Made by a program: the position numbers and the translations under genes
NCBI GenBank assembly: GCA_002428965.1
Contig: DIYI01000019.1
Span: 1-64,000 of the forward strand
DNA from: Jejuia sp. UBA6058
GTDB lineage: Bacteria > Bacteroidota > Bacteroidia > Flavobacteriales > Flavobacteriaceae
Length of the DNA: 64,000 bases
Reading direction: 5' to 3'
The notes under the pieces: model-generated
Told to the model about the DNA's origin: nothing
The model's database searches: none
Seen by the model: only the letters and a program-made list of their open reading frames with translations
Shown: positions 34,441 to 42,812 of the stretch, in pieces
How positions within the stretch are numbered: position 1 is the first letter of the stretch
Layout of the letters: the number at the start of each line of letters is the position of its first letter

Positions 34441-34929
34441 TTACTTTAACATTACAGAATCGATTTTAAGTTGAAAAGATTCTGCGGTTTTATTGCCAAT
34501 TAGAAAACCAATTTCCGCTATGGTTTTACCTGAAAAGTTTGGCATTTCAAGATGTTTGCCTCTGAATATTGGATAGAAATCTGATAAAGAAAACTCAATA
34601 TCTTCCCAATCACCAGTAGTTTCGAAATAGGCTACAAATGAATGCCTATCGTTTACAGTTTCTTTTATTCTGAATTGATATCGCTTGCCATCACCTTTAA
34701 TATGAAGTACTACTTTCGTATAGTTGTCAATATTAATGTTATCAGAACGAAAGCGAATAGACGAAAACCCTCCATTATTTTCTAAAGAAATAGCTCCGTA
34801 ATAAACACCATACTCCTCTTCAATTTTAAATTTTCCAAAAGACTTTCCACCCATAACTACATCGTCAATAATTATCCATTTATCTCGAAAGTGATTCAAT
34901 TTAGAATTATAAATAATGGCAGATTTCAT
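34441..34929 (-). CDS. CIA30 family protein (galactose-binding-like fold)
   Basis: A 162-residue CIA30-type protein with DVVMGGKSFG near residue 23, ENNGGFSSIRFR, LHIKGDGKRYQFRI and DWEDIEFSLSDF. In eukaryotes CIA30/NDUFAF1 helps assemble complex I; bacterial members have no settled role. There is no export signal. It is convergent with the receptor gene, 15 bases from its stop, and is the last gene of the minus-strand cluster led by nrnA and gldI. Confidence 0.88.
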   Translation of the reverse strand: MKSAIIYNSKLNHFRDKWIIIDDVVMGGKSFGKFKIEEEYGVYYGAISLENNGGFSSIRFRSDNINIDNYTKVVLHIKGDGKRYQFRIKETVNDRHSFVAYFETTGDWEDIEFSLSDFYPIFRGKHLEMPNFSGKTIAEIGFLIGNKTAESFQLKIDSVMLK

Positions 34930-34957
34930 GATATAAATTTAGTGTAAAACTCCTGAT

Positions 34958-35674
34958 TTAGTTGAAATAGTTTTGCAAAACACCTACCCAAATAGCATAA
35001 CCTTTATCATTTAAATGCAAACGATCTTTATATAGACTTTTATTAGGATTTTTCTTTTCGTTTAAGAACGAAGAATGTAAATCAATAATTTTAAAATCTT
35101 TTCTATTTGCAGATTTAGCGAGTATGATGTTAAGCTTATCTATTTCAAGATTCAATTTAGAGTCTAAGCTGGGAAGTATGGTTTGGATATAGATTTTTGT
35201 TTTTGGAGAACCACTACGTATTTTACTAGCTATTTTTAATATGTTATTGGCTATATAATTTATAGAGGGAATTTCTTTTTGGTAGACTAAATTGTCCAAG
35301 TCGTTAACACCTATCAGCAGAAAAACTATTTTAGGTTTAAAATGAATTATTTCATTCAATCTAGCCAACACACCATCGGTAATATCACCTCCAATGCCAC
35401 GATTTCTTACATTAGAAATATTAAGCTTTTTAGACCAGTCACCGCCACCTTCTACAATACTATTACCTAGCAAAACTATATCGCCAAAATTAAGCGGATT
35501 ATCTTTAAACAATTTAATTCTCTTTGGGTAATGAGTTATGGCGTAATCGTTATGGTATTTTGTTTTAGTAGTTTTACTTGGATAAAGTAATTGAGGTTTT
35601 ATGATTTTAGAAGATTTACAGTCTGTTAATGTTGCTGATATTATGATAAGGACGATTAAACAACGAATTTTCAT
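34958..35674 (-). CDS. SGNH/GDSL-family lipase-like lipoprotein
   Basis: I start at ATG 35674, which gives MKIRCLIVLIIISATLTDC, a lipoprotein-type signal with Cys19; an upstream TTG start is possible but less likely. SGNH blocks are present: block I VLLGNSIVEGG (nucleophile Ser), block III-like LIGVNDLDNL, and the C-terminal DRLHLNDKGY carrying the catalytic Asp and His. The enzyme is probably an esterase or deacetylase acting on an envelope or extracellular substrate. One base separates it from the upstream DUF192 gene, so the two are coupled. Confidence 0.88.
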   Translation of the reverse strand: MKIRCLIVLIIISATLTDCKSSKIIKPQLLYPSKTTKTKYHNDYAITHYPKRIKLFKDNPLNFGDIVLLGNSIVEGGGDWSKKLNISNVRNRGIGGDITDGVLARLNEIIHFKPKIVFLLIGVNDLDNLVYQKEIPSINYIANNILKIASKIRSGSPKTKIYIQTILPSLDSKLNLEIDKLNIILAKSANRKDFKIIDLHSSFLNEKKNPNKSLYKDRLHLNDKGYAIWVGVLQNYFN

Positions 35675-35675
35675 T

Positions 35676-36158
35676 TCAGAAATCAATTGAATCCCCCTCC
35701 TTTAAATTCCAAATATCAAATAGACCTGCATTAATTTCTAAAACATATTTTGCTGGTTTATTAGAGGGGAGAGAGGTTTCATCAAAAGGTTTTGTGTTTT
35801 TTTGAGTGCTTACAATACGTTTATTGGCATTTATATAGAGAATATCTAAAGGAATTTTGGTGTTTTTCATATAGAACGATCGCTGAGATTCATCTTTAAA
35901 AACGAATAACATGCCCTGTTTTGTTTCCATACCACTGCGATACATTAAACCTGTTTGGGTATCGTACTCAGTATCTGCTATTTCAATATCTAAGGTTACT
36001 TTTAATGAATCACCAGTAGCATTGAATATAGAAAGTTCGCCTTCTTTTTTAAAAGAGACCTCAGTTTGTTTAATAACTTTTGTTTCTTTTTTACAGGCTG
36101 AAAAATAGAAACTAAGTAGTACTAGGAACAAAAAATATTTTGAGGCTTTAATCAACAT
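35676..36158 (-). CDS. DUF192-domain lipoprotein
   Basis: I start at ATG 36158, giving MLIKASKYFLFLVLLSFYFSAC with lipidated Cys22; a 17-residue frame extension overlapping lgt is rejected. The mature protein (160 residues in all) is a single DUF192 domain with TQTGLMYRSGM, GMLFVFKDESQRSFYMKNT and KYVLEINAG. The function of DUF192 is unknown; it is typically a small exported domain. It starts one base after the lgt stop and ends one base before the SGNH gene. Confidence 0.9.
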   Translation of the reverse strand: MLIKASKYFLFLVLLSFYFSACKKETKVIKQTEVSFKKEGELSIFNATGDSLKVTLDIEIADTEYDTQTGLMYRSGMETKQGMLFVFKDESQRSFYMKNTKIPLDILYINANKRIVSTQKNTKPFDETSLPSNKPAKYVLEINAGLFDIWNLKEGDSIDF

Positions 36159-36159
36159 A

Positions 36160-37083
36160 TTAAACCACTGGTCTTTTTGGTTTATAAACAAACATAAAGT
36201 ATAAGCCAATAAGAATAAATGGAATGCTTAACCACTGGCCTGTATTTAATAACCAATCTGCGCGTTCTTGGTTTTGTGGCTCCTTTACAAATTCAACAAA
36301 GAAACGTACCGTCCAAAGTAACAACAAAAATAGACCGAATAAGAATCCTGTCTGGTCTCGTTTTGTGGTTTTAGAATAAAAATACCATAAGATGAGAAAC
36401 ACAAAAATGTAACAGAAGGATTCATACAACTGAGAAGGATGTCTATAAGGTACTGCATTTAGCCATTCTGGATTATTAGCAATAGCATTATAAGCTTCTT
36501 GAATATCATTTTTAATTCCTGTTTTTCTAGCGGCTTCATATTTGTTGTAATGATCTTGAATGAACCTGACACCCAAAGGAAAGTCTCCAGATGCTTTACC
36601 AATAATTTCAGAATTGATAAAATTACCGATTCTAACAAATACAGCACCAGACGCCACTGGAATTACCAATCTATCTAAAATCCAAAGCAAAGATTTGTAC
36701 TTGTACTTTCTTCGGTATAAATACATGCCAACTATAACACCAATAGCAGCACCGTGACTTGCTAACCCTTGAAATCCAGTAAATTCAAAACCACCTTTAA
36801 ACTTGAAAGGTAAAAATATACTGAAGAAATCATCATTAATCAATTCCGATTGATAAAATAACACATGCCCTAATCGCGCACCAAGCATGGTGGAAAGCAC
36901 AACGTAAATAAACATGGGGTCTAAATATTCCAAGTTCATTTTTTCTTTTGTATAAATGCGCTTCATGATGTACCAGCCTAAAATAAAGGCGATAATCCAC
37001 ATTAGGCTATAAAAATGAAGTTTGAAATTGCCTATTATATCAATTCCTGTAACAGGATTCCAATCAAATTTTAGTACGTGCAT
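36160..37083 (-). CDS. lgt: Prolipoprotein diacylglyceryl transferase
   Basis: Integral membrane enzyme that attaches diacylglycerol to the lipobox cysteine of lipoproteins. The 307-residue protein has about seven membrane segments, the Lgt motif GARLGHVLFYQ (about 97-107), VRIGNFINSEIIG, and PYRHPSQLYESF with the catalytic-region tyrosine. Length is typical. It is flanked on both sides by its own kind of substrate: the DUF192 and SGNH lipoproteins downstream and the PPIase and GldI lipoproteins upstream. Confidence 0.96.
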   Translation of the reverse strand: MHVLKFDWNPVTGIDIIGNFKLHFYSLMWIIAFILGWYIMKRIYTKEKMNLEYLDPMFIYVVLSTMLGARLGHVLFYQSELINDDFFSIFLPFKFKGGFEFTGFQGLASHGAAIGVIVGMYLYRRKYKYKSLLWILDRLVIPVASGAVFVRIGNFINSEIIGKASGDFPLGVRFIQDHYNKYEAARKTGIKNDIQEAYNAIANNPEWLNAVPYRHPSQLYESFCYIFVFLILWYFYSKTTKRDQTGFLFGLFLLLLWTVRFFVEFVKEPQNQERADWLLNTGQWLSIPFILIGLYFMFVYKPKRPVV

Positions 37084-37148
37084 TCGTTATAATTTACGGC
37101 GTAAATATACATGTTTAGGTAATCTTTATCTGTTAAAAATATGTTTAG

Positions 37149-38276
37149 TTATTCTACCAAACTTAAAATTTCAACTTCAAAAATAAGATTTGTTTTTGCA
37201 GGAACTCTTCCACTTCCAGATTCTCCATAACCTAAATGGTAGGGCACAAATATGGTAGCTTTATCACCAACTTTCAGTTGTTGCAACCCTTCCTTAAAAC
37301 CTGGTATCATGGGTGCATCAGGACTTAAATCTGCTTTAATGGGAATATATCGATTTGCTGCTTTTTTCCGTTCGTTTACTGCATCCAAAGTTTCAGCTAA
37401 ATTTAAATCACTTGTATCTACTAAAACCCCATCTTCATAAAATAACGAGTATTCCGTCATAATTTGGTCATTAACTTTTAAATCATGGCCTTCACCTTTT
37501 TCTGAAATAAAATAACTTAGGCCAGAGGGTAGAGTGGTAGCCTCTGCTTTTTGTAAGGAGTGTTTCGCTTTGTACTCACTCTTTATGCGCTCTTGCTTTT
37601 CTTTTTCCTCTTTTTTTCGTTTTTCTTCAACGGCAAAATGATTTTTAAAAACATCAGATGCATCAAAGCTTTTAGCATCGCTTCCTTTTCTTATGATGTT
37701 AAGGTCATTAATAACTACACTGTCTAGAGGTTTGTCTCGCTCATCGGTTTTAACGTTTGATATTGAATCTTGTACATCCAAGCCAATAACTAGCTCTCCA
37801 AAAACGGTATAGCGGTTATCTAAATCTGGTCTAGGTACTTCGGTAATGTAAAATTGGCTTCCATTGGTGTTTGGGCCAGCATTTGCCATAGCTAAAACTC
37901 CAGGTTTGTCGTGTTTTAAATCAGGATGGATTTCATTCATAAAACGATACCCAGGATTACCTCTTCCTGTACCTAACGGATCACCTCCTTGAATCATAAA
38001 TTTATCCATTACCCTATGGAATATTAGGCCGTTAAAGTATTTTTTCTTCTTATACTCAGGAGAAACCAGTGTGTTAGTTCCCTCTGCTAAGGAAATAAAG
38101 TTGGCGCAAGTGACGGGTGTTTTATCGTAAAATAATTTAGCTACCATTTTACCTTTAGTGGTATTTATTTCCGCATAAATACCATCTTCTAATTCTGGAT
38201 ATTGCGATTTGCAGCTCAAAATGGTAAAACCTAAAACTAATAATAGAATACTGGAACTTCTAAAGGATTTAAGCAT
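37149..38276 (-). CDS. Lipoprotein with fused cyclophilin and FKBP-type prolyl isomerase domains
   Basis: The 375-residue protein has a lipoprotein signal with Cys22 in TILSC, a cyclophilin domain (about 30-205; GLIFHRVMDKFMIQGGDP, GSQFYIT), a basic KEEKEKQERIKSEYKAK coiled-coil linker (about 225-250) and an FKBP domain (about 255-375; MIPGFKEGLQQLKVGDKA, VPYHLGYGESGSGRVPAKT). Both are peptidyl-prolyl cis-trans isomerase families, so this is a two-headed envelope foldase. It directly follows gldI, also an FKBP lipoprotein, in the same operon and was probably built from a related module. Confidence 0.93.
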   Translation of the reverse strand: MLKSFRSSSILLLVLGFTILSCKSQYPELEDGIYAEINTTKGKMVAKLFYDKTPVTCANFISLAEGTNTLVSPEYKKKKYFNGLIFHRVMDKFMIQGGDPLGTGRGNPGYRFMNEIHPDLKHDKPGVLAMANAGPNTNGSQFYITEVPRPDLDNRYTVFGELVIGLDVQDSISNVKTDERDKPLDSVVINDLNIIRKGSDAKSFDASDVFKNHFAVEEKRKKEEKEKQERIKSEYKAKHSLQKAEATTLPSGLSYFISEKGEGHDLKVNDQIMTEYSLFYEDGVLVDTSDLNLAETLDAVNERKKAANRYIPIKADLSPDAPMIPGFKEGLQQLKVGDKATIFVPYHLGYGESGSGRVPAKTNLIFEVEILSLVE

Positions 38277-38277
38277 T

Positions 38278-38823
38278 TTATTTGTCTTGCGATTTATTAA
38301 TGGAGTTTACTGTAACTTCGGCAATTAATGGCACATTAGTACCAATTTTATTTTCGTCTCCATAATATCCATACGCTTTTTGCGATGGAAATAAAAACGT
38401 AACTGTTTCCCCAGCTCTCATCAATTTTAAACCTTCTCGTAACCCAGTGAATAGTTCTTGTTTATCCATAGCATAATTTAAATTATTGAAGAGTTTTTCA
38501 GGATATATTAAATTACCATTTAAGTCCTTTAGACTGTATGAGTAATTTACAATATCACCAAAGTTTGGAGTTGCCGATGTATCCGCTACTTTAAGATTGT
38601 AATAGTACCAAAAGCCATTCTCTGAAGTTACATATTCGTTTTCCTGATTCTTAGACATCAAATCTTCTATAAGAGCCTGCTCTTTTTCGTTTAGTTTTTT
38701 ATTGCGCTCAACAGATTCATTGATGAAGGAACCTGTCTTTACAGATATTGGCTTGCGTGCTTCAGGTGTTTTGCATGCGGTAAAGCAAAGCAAAACCAGA
38801 GCGGAGGTAATTAACTTATTCAT
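38278..38823 (-). CDS. gldI: Gliding motility lipoprotein GldI (FKBP-like)
   Basis: The 181-residue protein has a lipobox (Cys17 in CFTAC) and the GldI layout: ISVKTGSFINESVERNKKLN, a linker, and an FKBP domain with KQELFTGLREGLKLMRAGETV and FPSQKAYGYYGDE. GldI is a peptidyl-prolyl isomerase-related component needed for flavobacterial gliding and type IX secretion. Its presence is strong evidence for a Flavobacteriia origin. The start overlaps the end of nrnA by 8 bases, and the next gene begins almost at once, so nrnA-gldI-PPIase form one operon. Confidence 0.92.
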   Translation of the reverse strand: MNKLITSALVLLCFTACKTPEARKPISVKTGSFINESVERNKKLNEKEQALIEDLMSKNQENEYVTSENGFWYYYNLKVADTSATPNFGDIVNYSYSLKDLNGNLIYPEKLFNNLNYAMDKQELFTGLREGLKLMRAGETVTFLFPSQKAYGYYGDENKIGTNVPLIAEVTVNSINKSQDK

Positions 38824-39835
38824 GATTTAGGGCGTCTTTATATTGAGGCAATATACTTAAAAATTTGTCAACCGTTGATTTTAAAGAGGTTTCACTTCTA
38901 CCTCCAGCGGCATTATTATGTCCGCCACCATTAAAATGGGCTCTAGAGAATTCGTTCACCGAAAAACTTCCTTTAGATCTTAAAGATATTTTAACAATAC
39001 CCTCTTGCTTATCTTCAATAAATATAGCTGCAAAAACTATGTCCTTTAATGAAAGGGCATAATTAACCACGCCCTCTGTATCACCTTTCCTATAATCAAA
39101 TTTCTGCAGTTCACTTTGGGAAAGAGTAATGTATGCAGTCTTTAAATCTGGTAGAACCTTTAAATTGGTTAAAGCACAACCCAATAATTGCAAACGATTA
39201 TAGCTATTAGTATCGTAAACATTGTTATGGATACTGGCGTTTTTAGCACCTTTGTCAATAAGATTTGCTACTACACGATGGGTTCTACTAGTTGTGCTAG
39301 GAAATCTGAAAGAACCTGAATCTGTCATTATTCCTAAATATAAGCATGTAGTTATGGTTTCATCAATTAGGTCAACATCGCCTAACATTTCAATAAAATT
39401 ATAAACCATTTCACAAGTAGAACTCATACTTACATCACTGTACATGTAAGTGGCGTAGTTATCCGGTTCTTGATGATGGTCAATCAATATTTTTACAGAA
39501 GAAGAAGCTTCAAGAATTGGCGCCATCAATCCTGTACGATGAAATGCATTAAAATCTAAAGTAAATATAAGGTCAGCTTTTTTAATGATATCATTACTTG
39601 CCTCGGTTTGTAAATCGTATTTTAAAATAGTTTCTTGTCCTGGAACCCACTTCAAAAAATCTGGATAATCATTTGGTGTGATAACTTGAACATTATGATT
39701 TTGCTGTTTTAGATAATGGTACAACCCTAATGTAGACCCAATAGCGTCTCCATCAGGATTTTTATGTGGCACAATTACTATAGTTTTCTTAGTGCTTAAA
39801 AGTGTTTGTATTTCAGCAATTTCATTTTTTTTCAT
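38816..39835 (-). CDS. nrnA: DHH-family oligoribonuclease / pAp phosphatase
   Basis: Degrades short RNA (nano-RNA) and dephosphorylates pAp. The 339-residue DHH/DHHA1 protein has the motif HKNPDGDAIGS (24-34), DHHQEPDN and GGGHNNAAGGR near the end; these line up with the DHH catalytic residues and the RNA-binding loop. It starts the nrnA-gldI-PPIase group and is divergent from ndk. On the minus strand a near-consensus TATCTTCG box lies just upstream of the start. Confidence 0.93.
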   Translation of the reverse strand: MKKNEIAEIQTLLSTKKTIVIVPHKNPDGDAIGSTLGLYHYLKQQNHNVQVITPNDYPDFLKWVPGQETILKYDLQTEASNDIIKKADLIFTLDFNAFHRTGLMAPILEASSSVKILIDHHQEPDNYATYMYSDVSMSSTCEMVYNFIEMLGDVDLIDETITTCLYLGIMTDSGSFRFPSTTSRTHRVVANLIDKGAKNASIHNNVYDTNSYNRLQLLGCALTNLKVLPDLKTAYITLSQSELQKFDYRKGDTEGVVNYALSLKDIVFAAIFIEDKQEGIVKISLRSKGSFSVNEFSRAHFNGGGHNNAAGGRSETSLKSTVDKFLSILPQYKDALNHE

Positions 39836-39872
39836 AGTGAACGAAGATACAATTTTTTAAAATTGAATAGAC

Positions 39873-39902
39873 TTGTTTTTTATTTGAAATGCCTTACTTT
39901 TG
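39873..39902 (+). promoter_or_regulatory. Promoter of ndk (TTG-N19-TACTTTTG)
   Basis: TTG at 39873-39875 is 19 bases from the exact -7 box TACTTTTG at 39895-39902, which is followed by CGCC. This is the best full promoter in the window. The 5' untranslated region would be about 13 bases. Confidence 0.8.
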
Positions 39903-39921
39903 CGCCAAATATTATATTATA

Positions 39922-40341
39922 ATGGCAACAAATAGAACATTTACAATGCTTAAACCAGATGCTGTAGAGAAAGGGCATATTGGTGCAATATTAGAAAAGA
40001 TAACCGCTTCAGGGTTTAGAATTGTAGCAATGAAGCTTACACAAATGACGACCGCAGATGCAGAGACATTTTATGCTATTCATAAAGAACGTCCGTTTTT
40101 TCCAGATTTAGTAGAGTATATGACACGTGGACCGATTGTAGCTGCAATTTTGGAAAAAGATAACGCCGTTGAAGATTTTAGAACCTTAATAGGAGCAACT
40201 AATCCTGCTGATGCTGCCGAAGGTACGATTAGAAAAATGTATGCCGCATCTATTAGCGAGAATGCTGTACACGGTAGTGATAGTGACGAAAACGCGGCTA
40301 TTGAAGGTAACTTTCATTTTGCGGGAAGAGAACAATTCTAG
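39922..40341 (+). CDS. ndk: Nucleoside diphosphate kinase
   Basis: Transfers phosphate between nucleoside triphosphates and diphosphates through a phospho-histidine. I start at ATG 39922 (139 residues; MATNRTFTMLKPD), because the 11-residue upstream frame extension overlaps the promoter. The catalytic His is in ENAVHGSDSDENA, the normal NDK signature, and ERPFFPDLVEYM and TRGPIVAAIL are conserved. A strong promoter and terminator bound the gene. Confidence 0.96.
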   Translation: MATNRTFTMLKPDAVEKGHIGAILEKITASGFRIVAMKLTQMTTADAETFYAIHKERPFFPDLVEYMTRGPIVAAILEKDNAVEDFRTLIGATNPADAAEGTIRKMYAASISENAVHGSDSDENAAIEGNFHFAGREQF

Positions 40342-40362
40342 TTTACACTTCTACATAAAACG

Positions 40363-40394
40363 AAAAAACCCAAGACCTTGTCTTGGGTTTTTTT
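40363..40394. terminator. Bidirectional terminator, ndk / csp
   Basis: The stem AAACCCAAGA / TCTTGGGTTT with a CCTTG loop and flanking A and T runs sits between the convergent ndk and cold-shock genes. Confidence 0.88.
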
Positions 40395-40421
40395 GTAAGA
40401 AAAAAAGTTAAATAATATATA

Positions 40422-40613
40422 TTAGATTACTTTTACGTTTACCGCGTTTAAACCTTTTCTGCCTTCTTGAAGATCGAACTCAACGTTGTCTCCTTGTTGA
40501 ATTTCGTCAACTAAACCAGAAATGTGAACAAAATGTTCTTTGTTTGAACCTTCTTCTACAATAAAACCAAAACCTTTAGAATCATTGAAGAATTTTACTG
40601 TTCCTTTACTCAT
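40422..40613 (-). CDS. Cold-shock domain protein (CspA family)
   Basis: A 63-residue single cold-shock domain with RNP1 KGFGFI at 13-18 and RNP2 HFVHIS at 27-32, binding single-stranded nucleic acids. It is divergent from the DUF721 gene. The roughly 175-base upstream region is AT-rich with a near-consensus TAACTTCG -7 box on the minus strand (40647-40640) preceded by a TTG at 21 bases, giving a short leader. No RNA thermometer structure was recognised by eye. Confidence 0.95.
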   Translation of the reverse strand: MSKGTVKFFNDSKGFGFIVEEGSNKEHFVHISGLVDEIQQGDNVEFDLQEGRKGLNAVNVKVI

Positions 40614-40791
40614 GTTAAAAAAATTAAATTAATAGACAGCGAAGTTAAGATTAAAAATCTTTGTAAATCAATTATTTACGTTTTATTTTCTTTAAATATG
40701 GAAATAGTGCCTAAAACGCTTGTAAACAGTGATGTTAATTGCAAGTTGTTATATCAATTAAAGGTTTAAACGCTCTTGAATGATCATATTT

Positions 40792-41088
40792 TTAACGTAA
40801 AACTAACTTTTTAATAACCTCTTTACCCAATTCTTCATTAAGCATATTAATTATTTTCTGTTTACCATAGCTTAGTTCTTCTCTTAGAACACTGGAACTT
40901 AACTGTATGTAGAGTGTGTCTCTTTCTAATTTTATAGCCGTTGTATAGTTGTTAACGCCATTACCCATAAGTTTTGCCCAGGCTTCTGCAGCATTTACTT
41001 TATCTAAACCTTTTTCCAATTTATTGGTTTCAACAAATTCTTTTAGCGCGTCTTTAATGCTGATATGTTCGTTGTTGCGTTTGGGCAT
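40792..41088 (-). CDS. DUF721 / DciA-like protein
   Basis: A 98-residue protein of the DUF721 (DciA-like) family, with ISIKDALKEFVETNKLEKGLDKVN and the conserved VNNYTTAIKLERDTLYIQLSSSVLREELSYGKQ strand-helix pattern. DciA proteins load or assist the replicative helicase; short single-domain forms like this one are less well understood. It is in the recF neighbourhood, which fits a replication or repair role, and is two bases from the next minus-strand gene. Confidence 0.85.
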   Translation of the reverse strand: MPKRNNEHISIKDALKEFVETNKLEKGLDKVNAAEAWAKLMGNGVNNYTTAIKLERDTLYIQLSSSVLREELSYGKQKIINMLNEELGKEVIKKLVLR

Positions 41089-41089
41089 T

Positions 41090-41581
41090 TTAATTCTTAA
41101 GATTTGATTTCCAATTTACACCAGTTTTAAATGAAACAACTACCAAAATTGCAATCAAAGTTAATTGAATCCATATCAAAATAGGGAATATATGGTGCCA
41201 AATATTTCCTTCATTAACTACATTATCAATATTGCTAAGGGGTGGGTATTTAGTTGTGCCTGGAATTTCCCTTAATGCACTAGAAAAAGAAGCTAAATAG
41301 CTTAAAAGTGTTATTAGAATGATATTTGAAGATATTAAAATCAAATTTTCAAATTTGTTTCTGAATTTGAATATTAAAACTTTTGTCAAGTACATTATGA
41401 AAAGTAAAGTTGTAGAAACTAAAATAAATAAATGCTTGGTTTCAATCACAAAATAGGTGTCGTAAACGTTAATGTCGAAAACTGTTCCAGAGCTAAGAAA
41501 ATCAAGACCAAATATTAAATAATTACAAAACAGAATTAGGATTGTAATTGCCATTAAATATATTAATTCCTTTCTTGTCAA
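41090..41581 (-). CDS. Small multi-pass membrane protein
   Basis: A 163-residue protein with four predicted membrane segments (about 8-25, 47-68, 78-98 and 128-150). It contains FDINVYDTYFVI (about 35-46), which recalls the DTYFV motif of haem-copper oxidase subunit I, though it lacks oxidase heme-ligand histidines in context. I do not recognise the family. It sits between recF and the DUF721 gene on the same strand. Confidence 0.6.
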   Translation of the reverse strand: MTRKELIYLMAITILILFCNYLIFGLDFLSSGTVFDINVYDTYFVIETKHLFILVSTTLLFIMYLTKVLIFKFRNKFENLILISSNIILITLLSYLASFSSALREIPGTTKYPPLSNIDNVVNEGNIWHHIFPILIWIQLTLIAILVVVSFKTGVNWKSNLKN

Positions 41582-41599
41582 ACTATAATTATTGTAATT

Positions 41600-42679
41600 T
41601 TAAAGCTTAAAAACTTCATAACTCTGATGCACCTGCTTCACCGCATTTTCAGTTCTATCGGCATGCGTATCACTAATAAATAGTTGTCCGAAATTTTCAT
41701 CATCAACCAATTTAATAATTTGTGCTACACGTTGTTCATCTAGTTTGTCAAAAATATCATCTAACAATAGTATTGGATTCACACCACTTTGTGCTTTAAT
41801 AAAATCGAACTGAGCCAACTTCAAAGCAATTAAAAATGATTTTTGCTGTCCCTGACTTCCAAATTTTTTTACAGGATGACCCTTTATCGTAAACAGTAAA
41901 TCGTCTTTATGTACACCAATGCTAGTATATTGTAAAGCTTTATCTTTATTGATACTATTAGTTAAAAGTTGATCTAAACTTCCTTCAAACAAATTACTTT
42001 CATATAATAGGTCTACAGCTTCATGGTTGTTGCTAATAGACTTATATCTCTCCTTAAAAATTGGAATAAAATCTTTTAAAAACGCTTCTCTTTTTTCAAA
42101 AATTACTGTGCCATATTCTGTTAACTGCCCGTTGTAAACTTCTAAAGTATCCGCATTAAACGTATGGTTTAAGGCAAAATATTTTAATAACGCATTGCGT
42201 TGTGCTAGTACTTTATTATAATTTATAAGTTTTGTAAGGTAGCTTTTATCGCTTTGCGAAATCACGCTATCCATAAATTTTCGGCGGGTACTACTACCTT
42301 CAATAATCAAATCTCTATCTGCCGGAGAAATGATGACCAAGGGTAAAAAACCAATATGATCACTAAACTTTTCATAGGCTTTTCCATTGCGCTTAATTAC
42401 CTTTTTTTGCCCACGTTTTAGGCTAACTACTATTTTTTCTTTTTTGTTTTGTTTTTGATAATCACCATTAACTACAAAAAAATCTTCATCGTGTTTTATA
42501 TTTTGAATAGCAATAGGGTTGAAATAACTTTTTCCAAAAGATAGATGGTAAATGGCATCTAAAATATTTGTTTTACCAACACCATTATTTCCAACAAAAC
42601 AATTTATTTTTTCATTGAAAGTGAGGGACTTACTTTCAAAGTTTTTATAGTTGACTAACGACAGTGATTTTAAAATCAT
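41600..42679 (-). CDS. recF: DNA replication and repair protein RecF
   Basis: SMC-like ATPase that loads RecA at gapped DNA through RecOR. The 359-residue protein has Walker A GNNGVGKTN at 30-38, the signature GSQGQQKSFLIALKLAQ and Walker B LLLDDIFDKLDE. Length is typical. It is the first gene of a minus-strand group with the membrane protein and DUF721 gene, and divergent from the TPR gene. Identification is certain. Confidence 0.96.
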   Translation of the reverse strand: MILKSLSLVNYKNFESKSLTFNEKINCFVGNNGVGKTNILDAIYHLSFGKSYFNPIAIQNIKHDEDFFVVNGDYQKQNKKEKIVVSLKRGQKKVIKRNGKAYEKFSDHIGFLPLVIISPADRDLIIEGSSTRRKFMDSVISQSDKSYLTKLINYNKVLAQRNALLKYFALNHTFNADTLEVYNGQLTEYGTVIFEKREAFLKDFIPIFKERYKSISNNHEAVDLLYESNLFEGSLDQLLTNSINKDKALQYTSIGVHKDDLLFTIKGHPVKKFGSQGQQKSFLIALKLAQFDFIKAQSGVNPILLLDDIFDKLDEQRVAQIIKLVDDENFGQLFISDTHADRTENAVKQVHQSYEVFKL

Positions 42680-42783
42680 TAAACAGATAGCTTAAATCGT
42701 AAATAATTCAAAAAGTAGTAAAAAGAAGTGCAAATTATTGAAAAATAACAAATAAATAGCCTTTTAAATCACAAGAAAAATTA

Positions 42784-42791
42784 TATTTTTG
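42784..42791 (+). promoter_or_regulatory. -7 box of the TPR-ribH operon
   Basis: TATTTTTG is an exact match followed by CGCGAC. The ATG begins about 22 bases later. No clear -33 TTG at normal spacing is seen. Confidence 0.55.
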
Positions 42792-42812
42792 CGCGACATT
42801 AATTTGAAATAT

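Noticed and set aside
41090..41581. Haem-copper oxidase subunit because of the DTYFV-like motif
   Set aside because: Only four membrane segments and no heme or copper ligands in the right context; the short motif match is not enough.
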